Positions 45,729 through 55,883 are shown, counted from the first letter of the stretch. The stretch: DNA of 64,000 bases from Arthrobacter sp. NicSoilB4 (GCF_019977335.1 NZ_AP024653.1:2294001-2358000); one strand, 5' to 3'. A program made the numbers and translations. The notes: generated by a model from the sequence alone, not told the origin.

Positions 45729-45801
45729 TGGAGCTGAGGGGACTCGAACCCCTGACCCCCTGCATGCCATGCAGGTGCGCTACCAGCTGCGCCACAGCCC
45801 C
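45729..45801 (-). tRNA. tRNA-Ala (anticodon GGC), copy 2
   Basis: The same 73 bases as copy 1, 273 bp away, same strand and again with its own terminator. The DNA between them is unrelated apart from the tRNA itself, so they are probably separate transcription units. Confidence 0.97.
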
Positions 45802-45943
45802 GAATTTTCGTTGCTTCGACTCCGTCAGCTTGCGCTTTCGGCTCCGGTTCTTTGTCCGGATCTCTCCGAAGCAACTCAAATATCTTAGAACAGCCTTTCG
45901 GAAAATTCCAAATCGGGCATATTCCGCTTTTGCCTCCCAGGCG

Positions 45944-46345
45944 TTACTCCGATTCGGAGGCTGCTGCCGCCTTTGCGGACGCGTCGTCCCCGAGCTGCAG
46001 GTCGACGACGGGGCAGTCCTTCCACAGGCGCTCCAGGGCGTAGAACACGCGGTCTTCCTCGTGCTGGACGTGGATGACGATGTCGCCGTAGTCGAGCAGG
46101 ACCCAGCGGCCGCCGGAGCGTCCTTCGCGGCGGATCGGCTTGAGATCGAACTTGGAAAGTTCGTCCTCGATGCCGTCCACGATGGCGTTGACCTGGCGCT
46201 CGGACGGGGCCGAGGCAATCAGGAAGATATCGGCCAGGGCAAGCCGCTCGCTGACGTCCATGGCGATGATGTCCTCGGCCAGTTTCTCCGCGGCAGCTCG
46301 GGCTGCGTGGCGGGCTGTGGCGATGGATGAATCTGTTGCAGTCAC
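45944..46345 (-). CDS. rsfS: Ribosomal silencing factor RsfS
   Basis: A 133-residue RsfS/DUF143 protein that binds L14 on the 50S subunit and blocks subunit joining in starvation. Motifs: AEDIIAMDVSERLALADIFL, SERQVNAIVDGIEDEL, GRSGGRWVLLDYGDIVIHV, RVFYALERLWKD. The start is GTG 46345 with AAGGAG upstream; the extension to 46420 is not conserved. Last gene of the nadD block, before the tRNA genes. Confidence 0.95.
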   Translation of the reverse strand: MTATDSSIATARHAARAAAEKLAEDIIAMDVSERLALADIFLIASAPSERQVNAIVDGIEDELSKFDLKPIRREGRSGGRWVLLDYGDIVIHVQHEEDRVFYALERLWKDCPVVDLQLGDDASAKAAAASESE

Positions 46346-46431
46346 GGGACTCCTTGTTGGGTGAAAAGCTTGTGTTGTGAAAATACGTGGAATGGCCGGC
46401 TGACAGTGCAGCGGGGCCAAATGGAAGGCGA

Positions 46432-47718
46432 CTAGCCGGAGAGGCCGGTGATGATCAGGGTGATGCCGGCGATCAGCGCCATCACCCCAAGGGCCAGCAC
46501 CACCAGCTGCACGATCCGGAGACGGCGTGCCCTGCCGAGGCCGGCGGTGGCCGCGTCAAGGGGATCGAGTCCGTAGGCGGAATTCGCTGCGACGGGCGTC
46601 CTGCCCGTGAAGTCCTCTTCAGACTGGGCTGCTGAGGGGTTCCCAGCGGCCGGCCGGGACGTGACCTGAGGCGCGGACGCGGCCTTGGCGGCAGCCTCGG
46701 CCCTGGCCAGGACACCGCCGCGGCCGGTCGCGGACGCAGCCCGCTGCCGGGACGAAGCCGGACGGCGGTTGCCGGACTTCCGGGACGGTTCAACCCGGGG
46801 GCCCGGGTTGGTGACTACCGGAACGTAGGTCGTGGCAGGGCGCTTCATGACGGGCCGCTCCACGCCGGGGACCTGGACGAACTCCAGGGGTGTGACCATG
46901 GCCAGGTTGTTGGCCGTGGTGGGATCATTCCGTGCCGCTTCCGGCTTGCTGTTCTGCTCGGCCAGCTTCTGCTTGGCGGCAGCCCGGCGGTTCAACACGG
47001 CGGCCCGCTCGGCGAGGGCGATCTGCTCCGCCAGCACGGCGGGATCGACGGCGTCCGGGTCGGTGGCGTTGATGTGTTCCATTTTGGCCAGCTGGTTTTG
47101 GGCCTGCTGGGCCAGGAGTTCCCGTGCGGCCAGGGCCTGTTCCACGGTCATTCCCTCGGGACCCTGCCCGCCCGGGGCAACGGCGTCGGGCTTCTGGCCG
47201 GCGTCGGGCTTTTGGCCGGGGGCTCCGGTGCCGCCGGCGGGAGCAGGCGCCGTGCCGGGCTGGGGAACAACAGGCGTGGCCCGCGTGCGCGGCGAGGCGG
47301 GGACGATCAGGTTGGCGGAGGTTGAGGGGGCGGTTTCCGCCGCCAGCTGCAGCAGCCGGAGCTGGCGGCGGGTAGGCGGTCCGCCGCCGGCGAGGTTGCC
47401 TTCCTTTTCGGCAAGTTCCTTGATGGTGCGCAAGGTGGCGCGGTCCCGGGCGCGGACCTGCGAGGAGCGTTCGGAGCCGGCTGTGTTCCGGACCGAGTCC
47501 ACGGGGCCTGGAATCCGGCGGCGGCCGGTGATTTCCGCCTCGGTGGGCTCGCCGGGGTCAACGGTGCCGGCGGAGGGATTCGTCGGGGCCGGATCATTTG
47601 AGGCAGCGGGAACCGCACCGGGACCTGGCGTACCGGCCTCCTGGTTGGCTTCCAGGCGTTCATCTCTGGCCTGTCGCAGTTCGCGACGGCTGCGGATTGG
47701 TGGCTGTTCCTGACTCAT
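46432..47718 (-). CDS. Pro/Ala-rich hypothetical protein with C-terminal membrane anchor
   Basis: A 428-residue low-complexity protein. Basic N-terminus (SRRELRQARDERLEAN), a long Pro/Ala/Gly-rich part with a duplicated GQKPDA unit, a helical stretch (EQALAARELLAQQAQNQLAK), and a single C-terminal membrane helix (IVQLVVLALGVMALIAGIT). Such a tail-anchored protein between nadD and rsfS is a regular feature of Micrococcaceae, with no known role. ATG 47718 follows nadD by 7 bases; clearly same operon. Confidence 0.82.
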   Translation of the reverse strand: MSQEQPPIRSRRELRQARDERLEANQEAGTPGPGAVPAASNDPAPTNPSAGTVDPGEPTEAEITGRRRIPGPVDSVRNTAGSERSSQVRARDRATLRTIKELAEKEGNLAGGGPPTRRQLRLLQLAAETAPSTSANLIVPASPRTRATPVVPQPGTAPAPAGGTGAPGQKPDAGQKPDAVAPGGQGPEGMTVEQALAARELLAQQAQNQLAKMEHINATDPDAVDPAVLAEQIALAERAAVLNRRAAAKQKLAEQNSKPEAARNDPTTANNLAMVTPLEFVQVPGVERPVMKRPATTYVPVVTNPGPRVEPSRKSGNRRPASSRQRAASATGRGGVLARAEAAAKAASAPQVTSRPAAGNPSAAQSEEDFTGRTPVAANSAYGLDPLDAATAGLGRARRLRIVQLVVLALGVMALIAGITLIITGLSG

Positions 47719-47725
47719 TGAAAAC

Positions 47726-48412
47726 TCATTCGGTGCTGGCGGGTTGGGCTATCTCGGTACTTCGGTCATAGCGTGCGGCGCCATTGCCGGCGGAGGTGTC
47801 CCCGGTTTCCGGGTCGCCCCCGTACAGTCCGTACTTGGCGATGTACTGGACCACACCGTCGGGGACGAGGTACCAGACGGGATTCCCTGCCGCCACCCTG
47901 GTGCGGCAGTCGGTCGAGGAGATCGCCATCGCGGGAACCTCCAGGAGGCTGACGTCCGTGCGGCCCATCCCGTCGAGGACGTGGCCGGGCCGGGTGACCC
48001 CGACGAAGTGCGCGAGGGACCACAGTTCGTCGATGTCCTTCCAGGACAGGATCTGGGCCAAGGCGTCCGCCCCGGTGATGAAGAACAGGTCCGCGTCGGG
48101 CCGCAGCGTGTGCAGGTCCCGGAGCGTGTCGATCGTGTACGTCGGCCCGGGCCGGTCCACGTCCACCCTGCTGACGGTGAAGCGCGGGTTCGAGGCGGTG
48201 GCGATGACGGTCATGAGGTAGCGGTGCTCGGCCTCGCTGACCTTCTTGCTCATCTTCTGCCAGGGCTGGCCCGTGGGCACGAAAACCACTTCGTCCAAGT
48301 CGAACTTGGCCGCGACCTCGCTGGCCGCGACAAGGTGGCCGTGGTGGATGGGATCAAACGTGCCACCCATCACACCCAGACGCAGGCGGCGCTTGGCGCC
48401 GCGCTGCTTCAT
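47726..48412 (-). CDS. nadD: Nicotinate-nucleotide adenylyltransferase
   Basis: A 228-residue NadD joins AMP to nicotinate mononucleotide in NAD synthesis. [19 protein letters not shown] is the nucleotidyltransferase motif with the HxGH-type [29 protein letters not shown] and [12 protein letters not shown] complete the family pattern. A ~30-residue polar C-terminal tail is extra. ATG 48412. In the same leftward run as proBA and rsfS. Confidence 0.96.
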   Translation of the reverse strand: MKQRGAKRRLRLGVMGGTFDPIHHGHLVAASEVAAKFDLDEVVFVPTGQPWQKMSKKVSEAEHRYLMTVIATASNPRFTVSRVDVDRPGPTYTIDTLRDLHTLRPDADLFFITGADALAQILSWKDIDELWSLAHFVGVTRPGHVLDGMGRTDVSLLEVPAMAISSTDCRTRVAAGNPVWYLVPDGVVQYIAKYGLYGGDPETGDTSAGNGAARYDRSTEIAQPASTE

Positions 48413-48425
48413 GGTGGCGGAAATA

Positions 48426-48665
48426 TTAGTGCCCTTGGCCGTGATCGTGCTTGTTCGGGTGCTGGCGGTGCGGATCCGCGTGCTCCTCGACGACCTCGTG
48501 GCGCTTGCCCAGGTTGGAGTAGGACAGCGTGATGAACAGCATGATCATCAGGACCGCGAACATAACGCCGCCAATGACGAACGGCGGGGCAATAAGAGGC
48601 GCGAGTTCCTCGTGGCCTGATTCGCCGGCTGCGGCGACGATGGTGGCGATCTGCTGCGACAGCAT
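48426..48665 (-). CDS. Small single-span membrane protein
   Basis: Seventy-nine residues: an N-terminal periplasmic segment ([20 protein letters not shown]), one membrane helix ([19 protein letters not shown]) and a His-rich cytoplasmic tail ([20 protein letters not shown]) that might bind metal. Widespread beside nadD in Arthrobacter-like genomes; function unknown. ATG 48665 is chosen over the further start at 48686, which has no ribosome-binding site. Confidence 0.8.
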   Translation of the reverse strand: MLSQQIATIVAAAGESGHEELAPLIAPPFVIGGVMFAVLMIMLFITLSYSNLGKRHEVVEEHADPHRQHPNKHDHGQGH

Positions 48666-48695
48666 GTTCTCCCCTAGTAAGTTCAAGAATTTACG

Positions 48696-48715
48696 ACGGC
48701 GGGTACCCCCGCCGT
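48696..48715 (-). terminator. Hairpin after proA
   Basis: ACGGCGGG and CCCGCCGT around a TACC loop, 30 bases past the proA stop and 30 bases before the next gene. A T-rich stretch (TAAATTCTTG) follows on the minus strand, so partial termination is likely. Confidence 0.6.
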
Positions 48716-48745
48716 TCCGGACTTCTGTTCCATATTACAGCGTTG

Positions 48746-50140
48746 CTAGGCCCTGATCTGGCCCTCGCCCTGGACGATCCACTTCGTGGTGGTCAGTTCC
48801 GTCAAACCCATCGGCCCGCGGGCGTGCAGCTTCTGGGTGGAAATGCCCACTTCGGCGCCCAGGCCAAGCTCGCCGCCGTCGGTAAAGCGGGTTGAGGCGT
48901 TCACGATCACGGCGGCCGAATCAACCTCCGCGATGAAGCGCTCGGCATTGCCGAGGTCATTGGTCAGGATGGCTTCAGTGTGGCCGGTGGACCAGGTGCG
49001 GATGTGCTTGACGGCGTCGTCCAGGCTGTCCACCATGGCCACGGCGAGATCCAGGTCCATGTATTCGGTGGCCCAGTCCTCATCGGTGGCGGGGACCGAT
49101 TCGACCGACGCCGGCAAAGCGGCCCGGATCCTGTCGTCGGCGTGAAGCCTGACGCCGGCGGCGCGCAGGGCGGCGGCGACGGCTGGCAGCACGGTCGACT
49201 TTGAGTGGACCAGCAACGTTTCCACGGTGTTGCAGACGCTGGGCCGCTGGGTCTTGGCGTTCAGCAGGATCTCCACTGCCATTTCCTCGTTCGCGGAGGC
49301 GTCCAGGAAAATGTGCACATTGCCCTCGCCGGTTTCGATCACGGGAACCCTGGCGTTGTTCACGACGGACTGGATCAGTTCCCGGCCGCCGCGGGGAATC
49401 AGGACGTCGACGCGTCCGCGGGCGCGCATCAGGGCGTTGGCGCCGTCGCGGCCGTACTGGTCGACACTCTGTACGGCGTCGGCGGGAAGGCCCACCGAGT
49501 CGAGGGCGTCCCGGAGCACTGTGACGAGGGCGGCGTTAGTGGCGGCGGCGGCAGTCCCGCCGCGCAGGATGACGGCGTTGCCGCTCTTCAGGCCCAGCCC
49601 GGCAATGTCCACGGTGACGTTGGGCCGCGCCTCGTAGATGGCGGCAACAACGCCCATGGGTACGTTCACCTGGCGGAGCCGCAGCCCGTTGGGCAGGGTC
49701 TGGCCACGGACCACGTTGCCGACCGGATCCGGCAGGGTGGCGAGGTTTTCCAGGGCAGCGGCGAGTCCGTCGATGCGGGCGCCGGTGAGGGTGAGGCGGT
49801 CGAGCATTGCGGCGGACGTGCCGTTGGCTTTTCCGGCTGCGACGTCCTTAGCATTGGCGGCGAGGATTCCGGCCTTGTGCTCCAGCAGCGCGGCGGCGAT
49901 GGCGCGCAGTCCGCGGTCCTTCCAGGCCCGGTTGGCGCGGGCCATCCTGCGGGCGGCCTTGCGCGAGCGGTCGGCGATGGCGTGGACGGCTGCCTCGACG
50001 CCGGCTGCCTCGCTGGTGCCGGCGTTGTCCGCAGACGTGTCCGCGCCGCTGCCCTCCGCCGGTCCGTCTGCGGGGAGCAGACCTTCGGCGAACAGCTTTT
50101 CGGCGAGCACGGCAGAGCGGGGAGTCAGGGCCTCAGTCAT
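48746..50140 (-). CDS. proA: Gamma-glutamyl phosphate reductase
   Basis: ProA (464 residues) reduces gamma-glutamyl phosphate to glutamate semialdehyde in proline synthesis. It has the aldehyde dehydrogenase fold with the catalytic Cys in [14 protein letters not shown] and [43 protein letters not shown] and [19 protein letters not shown]. An N-terminal ~40-residue Ala/Gly/Asp-rich extension is not typical. ATG 50140 gives the only consistent start. Directly follows proB. Confidence 0.96.
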   Translation of the reverse strand: MTEALTPRSAVLAEKLFAEGLLPADGPAEGSGADTSADNAGTSEAAGVEAAVHAIADRSRKAARRMARANRAWKDRGLRAIAAALLEHKAGILAANAKDVAAGKANGTSAAMLDRLTLTGARIDGLAAALENLATLPDPVGNVVRGQTLPNGLRLRQVNVPMGVVAAIYEARPNVTVDIAGLGLKSGNAVILRGGTAAAATNAALVTVLRDALDSVGLPADAVQSVDQYGRDGANALMRARGRVDVLIPRGGRELIQSVVNNARVPVIETGEGNVHIFLDASANEEMAVEILLNAKTQRPSVCNTVETLLVHSKSTVLPAVAAALRAAGVRLHADDRIRAALPASVESVPATDEDWATEYMDLDLAVAMVDSLDDAVKHIRTWSTGHTEAILTNDLGNAERFIAEVDSAAVIVNASTRFTDGGELGLGAEVGISTQKLHARGPMGLTELTTTKWIVQGEGQIRA

Positions 50141-50166
50141 GCTTCCAGTTTAGGCGAGCAGGAGGC

Positions 50167-51351
50167 TTAGACCAGCACCAGATCGTCAACATGAACAACT
50201 ACCCGGTCATATCCGCGGCCGAGCGTCTCGCCCAGTTCCTTGGTGGAGCGGCCCAGCATCTGCGGGAGTTCGGCGGCGGCGTAGTTGACCAGTCCGCGGG
50301 CAATCACCGTGCCGTCGGCGGAGACCATCTCAACGGCGTCGCCGGCTTCGAAGTGTCCGTGCACCGCCGAGATTCCGGCCGGGAGCAGCGAGGTGCGGCG
50401 GTCGCGCACGGCCTTCACGGCGCCGTCGTCGAGCACCAGCGTGCCCTCCACGGAGGCAAGGTGCGCCAGCCAGAGCAGGCGGACCGGCTTGCGGGAGCCG
50501 TTGACGGAGAACCAGGTCCCCACGTCCTTGCCCGCCAGCGCAGCGGCGGCGTTTCCGGTGGAGGTGACCAGCGCAGGGATGCCCGAGCCGGCGGCAATGG
50601 TGGCCGCCTCGACCTTGGTGACCATTCCCCCGGTTCCGGTTCCGGCTTTGCCGGTGCGTCCGATGGTGACGCCGTCGAGGTCCTGCGGGCCCGTCACATG
50701 GGAGATCCGCTTCGCCCCGTGCGCGGGAGGGCCGTCGTAGAGGGAGTCGACGTCGGAGAGCAGCACCAGCGCGTCGGCGCGGACCAGGTGGGCCACGAGG
50801 GCCGCGAGCCGGTCGTTGTCGCCGAAGCGGATCTCGTGGGTGGCGACCGTGTCGTTTTCGTTGACGACGGGCACAACGCCGAGGTTGAGCAGCCGGTCGA
50901 GGGCGCGCAGGGCGTTGGTGTGCTGGCTGCGGCGCATGAAGTTTTCGGCGGTGAGGAGCACCTGGCTGACGGTGACGCCGTGGGCTCCGAAGGCGTGCGT
51001 GTAGCGGGCCATCAGCAGGCCCTGGCCAACGCTCGCGGCGGCCTGCTGGGTGGCGAGGTCGCGGGGCCGCTTGGCGAGCCCCAACGGGGCCAGCCCCGCG
51101 GCGATCGCGCCGGAGGACACCAGGATGATCTCCGTGCCGGCGTTGCGCTGGTGCGCGAGGGCGTCGGCGAGTTCGGTCAGGGCCTCTTCCGAGATGCCGC
51201 CCTTGATGGAGGTCAGCGAGGACGATCCGACCTTGACCACGATCCGGCGTGCGCCGGACAGCACGGACCGGTCGGGGGCGGGCCTGTCCGCGGCCGCGCG
51301 GCGGTCCGGGGTGGCCGCCGCGCCGCGCTCAGTGACGGCTTTACTCGTCAT
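50167..51351 (-). CDS. proB: Glutamate 5-kinase
   Basis: The 394-residue protein phosphorylates glutamate as first step of proline synthesis. The kinase half has [42 protein letters not shown]; the C-terminal PUA domain ([20 protein letters not shown]) is present, and proline feedback is expected. ATG 51351 overlaps the end of obgE by 11 bases; an N-terminal ~35 residue polar extension precedes the kinase core. Confidence 0.96.
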   Translation of the reverse strand: MTSKAVTERGAAATPDRRAAADRPAPDRSVLSGARRIVVKVGSSSLTSIKGGISEEALTELADALAHQRNAGTEIILVSSGAIAAGLAPLGLAKRPRDLATQQAAASVGQGLLMARYTHAFGAHGVTVSQVLLTAENFMRRSQHTNALRALDRLLNLGVVPVVNENDTVATHEIRFGDNDRLAALVAHLVRADALVLLSDVDSLYDGPPAHGAKRISHVTGPQDLDGVTIGRTGKAGTGTGGMVTKVEAATIAAGSGIPALVTSTGNAAAALAGKDVGTWFSVNGSRKPVRLLWLAHLASVEGTLVLDDGAVKAVRDRRTSLLPAGISAVHGHFEAGDAVEMVSADGTVIARGLVNYAAAELPQMLGRSTKELGETLGRGYDRVVVHVDDLVLV

Positions 51352-52930
51352 CTGTTGCGCCCAGTCCACTCTCCTTGAGCGGCTTGGCGGCACGGCGTCC
51401 GCTGACGGATTCGGTCCAGATGCCGGCCTTGCGTTCGGCTTCGAGTTCGGCGCGGGCGGCAGCCTTGGCCTCGCGGCGTTCGATCTGCTCGTCGCGCTTC
51501 TGCCCGCGGGTGGGGCGGTCGCCGATGTCGGCGAAACGCACGTCCGTGCCGCGCGGTGCAGCCAGCAGTTCGGCGCCGGCCATCATCGTGGGCTCCCAGT
51601 CGAAGACGACGCCGTCGTCCTCGCCGATGACCACCATGTCGCCCGGCTTGGCACCCTGCTTGAAGAGTTCGTTTTCGACGCCGAGCTTGGCCAGGCGGTC
51701 GGCGAGGTAGCCGATGGCTTCCTCGTTGGTGAAGTCGGTCTGCTTGACCCAGCGCACGGGCTTGTCGCCGAGGACGCGGAACAGCGGCTCCAGGTTCTTC
51801 TCCTCGCGGCGGATCTTGAAGCCGGATTCGTTGACGGCGCGGGGCTTGAGGACCGGGGCCGCCACCTTCGGCGGGGCGGCGGCGACGGCGTCGCGGGCGG
51901 CCTGGACGATTTCGGCCATGGCAAAGCCGAGCTGGCGGAGGCCCTCGTGGCTGGTCGCCGAGATTTCGAAGACCCTGTAGCCGCGGGATTCGAGTTCGGG
52001 GCGGACGAATTCGGCCATGTCCTTGCCGTCCGGCAGGTCAACCTTGTTCAGTGCGACCAGGCGGGGGCGGTGGTTCAGGGGGACGACTTCGCCGTCGGAG
52101 CCGGCGTAGCTCATGTCCACGGCGTACTTCTCCAGCTCGGCCTCGATGACGGCGAGGTCGGAGAGCGGATCGCGGTCCGATTCGAGCGTGCCGCAGTCAA
52201 GGACGTGCACCAGGGCGGCGCAGCGCTCGACGTGGCGCAGGAAGTGGTGGCCGAGGCCCTTGCCTTCACTGGCACCCTCGATGAGGCCCGGGACGTCGGC
52301 GATGGTGAAGCGCACGTCGCCGGCCTGGACGACGCCGAGGTTCGGGATCAGGGTGGTGAACGGGTAGTCGGCGATCTTGGGCCGCGCGGCGGACATGGCC
52401 GCGATCAGGCTGGACTTGCCGGCGGACGGGAAGCCGACCAGGGCGATGTCGGCGATGGACTTCAGTTCGAGGACGACGTCGCTGGACTCGCCTTCGATGC
52501 CGAGCAGCGCAAAGCCGGGCGCGCGGCGCTTCTGCGAGGAGAGCGAGGCGTTGCCGAGTCCGCCGATGCCGCCGGCTGCGGCAACGTATTCCGCGCCCTC
52601 GCTCACGAGGTCTGCGAGGACTTCGCCGGCCTTGGACTTGACCACGGTGCCAATGGGGACCGGAAGAATCAGGGTTTCGCCGTGTTTGCCGGCGCGCCAG
52701 TCACCCATGCCCGGGCCGCCGTTGGTGGCGTGGCGGTGCGGTGCGTGGTGGTAGTCCAGCAGGGTGGTGGTCTGGGTGTCGACGCGCAGGATGACGTCGC
52801 CGCCGTTGCCGCCGTTGCCGCCGTCGGGACCGCCGAGCGGCTTGAACTTCTCGCGGTGGACGGAGACACAACCGTGGCCGCCGGTACCGCCGGATACGTG
52901 CAGTACTACCCGGTCTACAAAGCTGGCCAC
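51341..52930 (-). CDS. obgE: Obg family GTPase (ribosome assembly)
   Basis: A 529-residue GTPase for late 50S assembly and stress control. N-terminal glycine-rich OBG fold ([35 protein letters not shown]), G domain with P-loop [33 protein letters not shown] and NKVDLPDG, then the C-terminal OCT domain ([20 protein letters not shown]). Ends in a charged tail of about 50 residues. Downstream of rplU-rpmA as in most bacteria; a hairpin at 53001 separates them. Confidence 0.97.
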   Translation of the reverse strand: MASFVDRVVLHVSGGTGGHGCVSVHREKFKPLGGPDGGNGGNGGDVILRVDTQTTTLLDYHHAPHRHATNGGPGMGDWRAGKHGETLILPVPIGTVVKSKAGEVLADLVSEGAEYVAAAGGIGGLGNASLSSQKRRAPGFALLGIEGESSDVVLELKSIADIALVGFPSAGKSSLIAAMSAARPKIADYPFTTLIPNLGVVQAGDVRFTIADVPGLIEGASEGKGLGHHFLRHVERCAALVHVLDCGTLESDRDPLSDLAVIEAELEKYAVDMSYAGSDGEVVPLNHRPRLVALNKVDLPDGKDMAEFVRPELESRGYRVFEISATSHEGLRQLGFAMAEIVQAARDAVAAAPPKVAAPVLKPRAVNESGFKIRREEKNLEPLFRVLGDKPVRWVKQTDFTNEEAIGYLADRLAKLGVENELFKQGAKPGDMVVIGEDDGVVFDWEPTMMAGAELLAAPRGTDVRFADIGDRPTRGQKRDEQIERREAKAAARAELEAERKAGIWTESVSGRRAAKPLKESGLGATDDE

Positions 52931-53000
52931 GTGGATCTCCTCAGTGCTGTTCCCTCAGGCGCCAAGGACGCCCAGGATGATTGTAATGCGGTTAAAACAC

Positions 53001-53032
53001 CGGTGGAGCGGACCTAATGGCCCGCTCCACCG
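53001..53032 (-). terminator. Terminator between rpmA and obgE
   Basis: Eleven-base arms CGGTGGAGCGG and complement with a 10-base loop, beginning 16 bases after the rpmA stop. TGTTTTAAC follows on the minus strand. Probably sets higher levels of the ribosomal genes than of obgE. Confidence 0.8.
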
Positions 53033-53047
53033 ATACAAGACTTGTTG

Positions 53048-53311
53048 TTACTCTGCAGCTGCAGCAGCCACAATGTTCACAACGCGACGACCGCGGCGGG
53101 TGCCGAACTCGACAGCGCCGGGGGTCAGAGCGAACAGGGTGTCGTCGCCGCCACGGCCCACGCCGGCGCCCGGGTGGAAGTGGGTGCCACGCTGGCGGAC
53201 GATGATCTCGCCTGCGGAAACTACCTGGCCGCCGAAGCGCTTGACGCCGAGGTACTGGGCGTTCGAGTCACGACCGTTGCGAGTGGAGCTCGCGCCTTTT
53301 TTATGTGCCAT
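53048..53311 (-). CDS. rpmA: 50S ribosomal protein L27
   Basis: An 87-residue L27 starting [20 protein letters not shown], then [22 protein letters not shown] and [21 protein letters not shown]. The N-terminal Ala-His-Lys-Lys that reaches the peptidyl transferase centre is intact with no cleavable extension. 61 bases after rplU on the same strand. Confidence 0.99.
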   Translation of the reverse strand: MAHKKGASSTRNGRDSNAQYLGVKRFGGQVVSAGEIIVRQRGTHFHPGAGVGRGGDDTLFALTPGAVEFGTRRGRRVVNIVAAAAAE

Positions 53312-53372
53312 TTGGAAATGCCTGCCTTAAAATTCTGGGGAATCTGCTGAAAACCTGAACAGTAACGATTAG

Positions 53373-53681
53373 TTACTTGATACCGGTGATCTTGACCTTG
53401 GTCAATTCCTGACGGTGACCCTGGCGCTTCTTGTAACCGGTCTTGTTCTTGAACTTCTGGATGACGATCTTGGGACCGCGAAGGTCCTCAAGGATCTCAG
53501 CCGTAACCTTTACCTTGGCCAGGTCCGAAGCTGCAGACGTGACCTTGTCACCGTCTACCAGGAGCAGTGCGGGCAACTCAAAGGTGCTGCCGGCTCCACC
53601 GGGGACGCGGTTCAGGGTAACGAAGTCTCCAACGGAAACCTTCTCTTGGCGGCCGCCTGCGCGGACAATCGCGTACACCAC
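53373..53681 (-). CDS. rplU: 50S ribosomal protein L21
   Basis: A 102-residue L21: [60 protein letters not shown] and [22 protein letters not shown] 53681 gives the family-typical start MVYAIVRAG with AAGTGAG upstream; a GTG at 53693 in the same frame would add four residues. First gene of the rplU-rpmA-obgE unit. Confidence 0.97.
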   Translation of the reverse strand: MVYAIVRAGGRQEKVSVGDFVTLNRVPGGAGSTFELPALLLVDGDKVTSAASDLAKVKVTAEILEDLRGPKIVIQKFKNKTGYKKRQGHRQELTKVKITGIK

Positions 53682-54034
53682 TGGGGAACTCACTTCTCTC
53701 GACGTTTATTACTAGATTTGCGTGCGGAACCTGGGTCCAATGTGTTTGGTCCGGCTCACGCTGTGCCTCTACGCCGGTGGAGTTCCCAAGGGAATCCATG
53801 AGCTATCCCGTGGACAAACACATCCGAAATCGGATGGAGCGTCCTCAAGGTCATAACCCAAGTGTTGGCGTAAGCACCGAAGATCTAGACTACGCTAATT
53901 TTGCCTTCGGCCGCAAATGAGGCTGGTTCCGAAGGGAGGTACGTGATAGGCACCACTCTGTATGGACAGAGCCCGCCGCAACGACTTCCGGAACCGTGCC
54001 CACCTATCGTACAGGCCCATCCGGGCGCCCGCCG
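53682..54034 (-). other. Leader and promoter region of rplU
   Basis: About 350 bases without a gene. Read leftward, a TA-rich stretch (TAGTCTAGATC, near 53885-53895) is the likely -10 region, giving a leader of about 190 bases that may fold as an L21 autoregulatory site. No precise match to a known leader family could be made by eye. Confidence 0.45.
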
Positions 54035-55699
54035 TCAGGCGTGCAGCCGCGGCGCGTCGAAGAAGTCGACCTCGTAGCGTGCGGACTGCCGGAAGGCCAG
54101 CGTCATGGCGTCCCGTTCGCCCGCCGATGCCGCCCGGGCGGCGGCGTCGGTGTAGGCGACGGCCTGCCGGGTGGCGGCAACAAACGCCTCGTCGGCGTAG
54201 GTGCGCAGCCAGACGGCGTAGGGATGGGACTCCGGTGCGCCAGCGGCGAGGAACTGCCGGTACAGGGTCTCACCCACCTCGGCATAGAGCCAGAAGCACG
54301 GCAGCACGGCGGCCACGAGCACACCGTAACTGCCGGAGATCGAGGCGGCCAGGAGGTGGTCAACGTAGGACTTGGTGACCGGCCCGGGCGTCGTCACCGC
54401 CGTGCGCGTGCTGAGCCAGGTCCGGTGCAGCTCCGACTCGACCTCCAGGCAGTTCTGCGCCGAGCGGGCCCAGAACAGCTGCTCGGCCTCAGTGGGTGCA
54501 ATCGCGGCGGCCCGGGCCAGCACGCGGGAGTAGCCATTGAGGTACAGGGCGTCCTGGGCAAGGTAGTAGGCAAACTCGTTCTCCGGCAGCGTTCCGTCGG
54601 CGAGGCCCCTGATGAAGTCAAGGCCGTAGATCGCCTTAAGGTCGGCGGTGGCCGCTTCCCGGAGCGCGACGGCGAACTCCCCTTCGGCCGGTCCCCGGGC
54701 GGCGGTTCCCCTTTGCCGGGCGCCGTGGTCATGGGTGTACTGCTGCACGTGGTGGAAATGGTGGACCGGGCCGTTGCCGGTGCCGACGCCGAGGGCCGCA
54801 GAGGTGCGCAGTGCCTCCTGCAGCCATGGCTTGACCTCGCGGAGCGCGGCTTCCCAGTCCCCCGCTCCGCCGGCCCGCGCCGTGTCCCTGGCCTGCCCGA
54901 TTTTCCTGGCCTGGACTGTGGCGATCGCGGAGGACAGCGAACACCCCGTGCCGTGGCTGTTGCGGGTGTGCACCCGCTCTCCCGGCACCACCACGACGTC
55001 CTGGGCCAGGAGTCCGCCGGTGTTGACCAGCGCGTCGGGGCATCCGTTGCCGCAGTCGTCGTTGCCGGGGCCGGTCTGGTCGCCCCCGGGGCCCGTTCCG
55101 GCCTGGAGGTGGCCGCCCTTCACCAGGACCGTGGAGCCGGTCTGGGCGGCGAGCCGCTTGCCCTGTTCCAGTGCCCCGGCCCAGTCCTCGGCGGTCTCCT
55201 CCCTGAGCAGGACGGCGAGTTCGGCGAGGTTGGGCGTGATCAGGTCCGCGTACGGCAGCAGCGCGTGCAGGGCTGCCTCGGCGGACTCCTGCAGCAGCCG
55301 GTCTCCGCTCGTCGCCACCATAACGGGATCCAGGACCACGACGCCGGGCCGGGCCCTCTCGAGCCAGCCGCGGACAGCATCAATCACGGCGGCATCCCCC
55401 AGCATCCCGATCTTGACGGCGTCGATGGTGATGTCCTGGCTGATGGCATCCAGCTGGGCGGTCAGGAAGGCCGCCGGCGGGACGTGGACGGCGCTGACAC
55501 CGCGGGTGTTCTGGGCGGTCAGGGCCGTGATGGCGGCCATGCCGTAGCCGCCGTGCGCGGCAATGCTCTTAAGGTCGGCCTGGATGCCGGCGCCGCCGGA
55601 GGGGTCGGAGCCGGCGATCGCGAGCACCCGCGGGATCCGGGGCGTCGAAGGGGCGGGGACAGGCGGAAGAAACGATGAGGCGGTGGTCAAGAGAGACAT
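54035..55699 (-). CDS. Bifunctional ThiD-TenA protein (HMP/HMP-P kinase and thiaminase II-like)
   Basis: A 554-residue fusion. ThiD part (about 22-290): VLAIAGSDPSGGAGIQADLK, DPVMVATSGDRLLQ, NSHGTGCSLSSAIA; it phosphorylates hydroxymethylpyrimidine for thiamine. TenA part (about 330-554): GLADGTLPENEFAYYLAQD, VLPCFWLYAEVGE with the catalytic Cys, and SARYEVDFFDAP with the Glu; it salvages pyrimidine from thiamine breakdown products. A Gly-rich insertion with Cys and Asp residues (NDDCGNGCPD) lies within the ThiD half. The ATG at 55699 is inside the end of a TPP riboswitch, so translation is probably shut when thiamine is plentiful; a start further in is possible. Confidence 0.93.
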   Translation of the reverse strand: MSLLTTASSFLPPVPAPSTPRIPRVLAIAGSDPSGGAGIQADLKSIAAHGGYGMAAITALTAQNTRGVSAVHVPPAAFLTAQLDAISQDITIDAVKIGMLGDAAVIDAVRGWLERARPGVVVLDPVMVATSGDRLLQESAEAALHALLPYADLITPNLAELAVLLREETAEDWAGALEQGKRLAAQTGSTVLVKGGHLQAGTGPGGDQTGPGNDDCGNGCPDALVNTGGLLAQDVVVVPGERVHTRNSHGTGCSLSSAIATVQARKIGQARDTARAGGAGDWEAALREVKPWLQEALRTSAALGVGTGNGPVHHFHHVQQYTHDHGARQRGTAARGPAEGEFAVALREAATADLKAIYGLDFIRGLADGTLPENEFAYYLAQDALYLNGYSRVLARAAAIAPTEAEQLFWARSAQNCLEVESELHRTWLSTRTAVTTPGPVTKSYVDHLLAASISGSYGVLVAAVLPCFWLYAEVGETLYRQFLAAGAPESHPYAVWLRTYADEAFVAATRQAVAYTDAAARAASAGERDAMTLAFRQSARYEVDFFDAPRLHA

Positions 55700-55781
55700 C
55701 CCTTCGCCGGTGCTAACCGGACAGGTTCAACGGGTCTGGATCTCAGCCGGCTCGATGCGCGGCACCCCGTGTCAGGGTTCC
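55697..55781 (-). promoter_or_regulatory. TPP riboswitch (THI-box)
   Basis: On the minus strand the element has all THI-box blocks in order: ACACGGGGTGC, GGCTGAGATC, ACCCGTTGAACCTG, CCGGTTAGCACCGGCGAAGGGATG. Outer helix pairs CCCT with AGGG. Its last three bases are the ATG of thiD-tenA, so the aptamer closes over the ribosome-binding site directly. Confidence 0.97.
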
Positions 55782-55883
55782 AGCCTAGCCGCATCCCTTA
55801 ACGAAGACGCGGGCACGGCCCGAACCGCGCGTATTGCTACGCCGTCCGGACCGCACCCGCGGCCTTGCTGAACTGTTCCGGGG

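Noticed and set aside
45510..45888. Open frames overlapping the tRNA-Ala genes (translations such as MACRGSGVRVPSAPP)
   Set aside because: These are translations of the tRNA genes themselves, a common false gene call; both tRNA copies give the same peptide.
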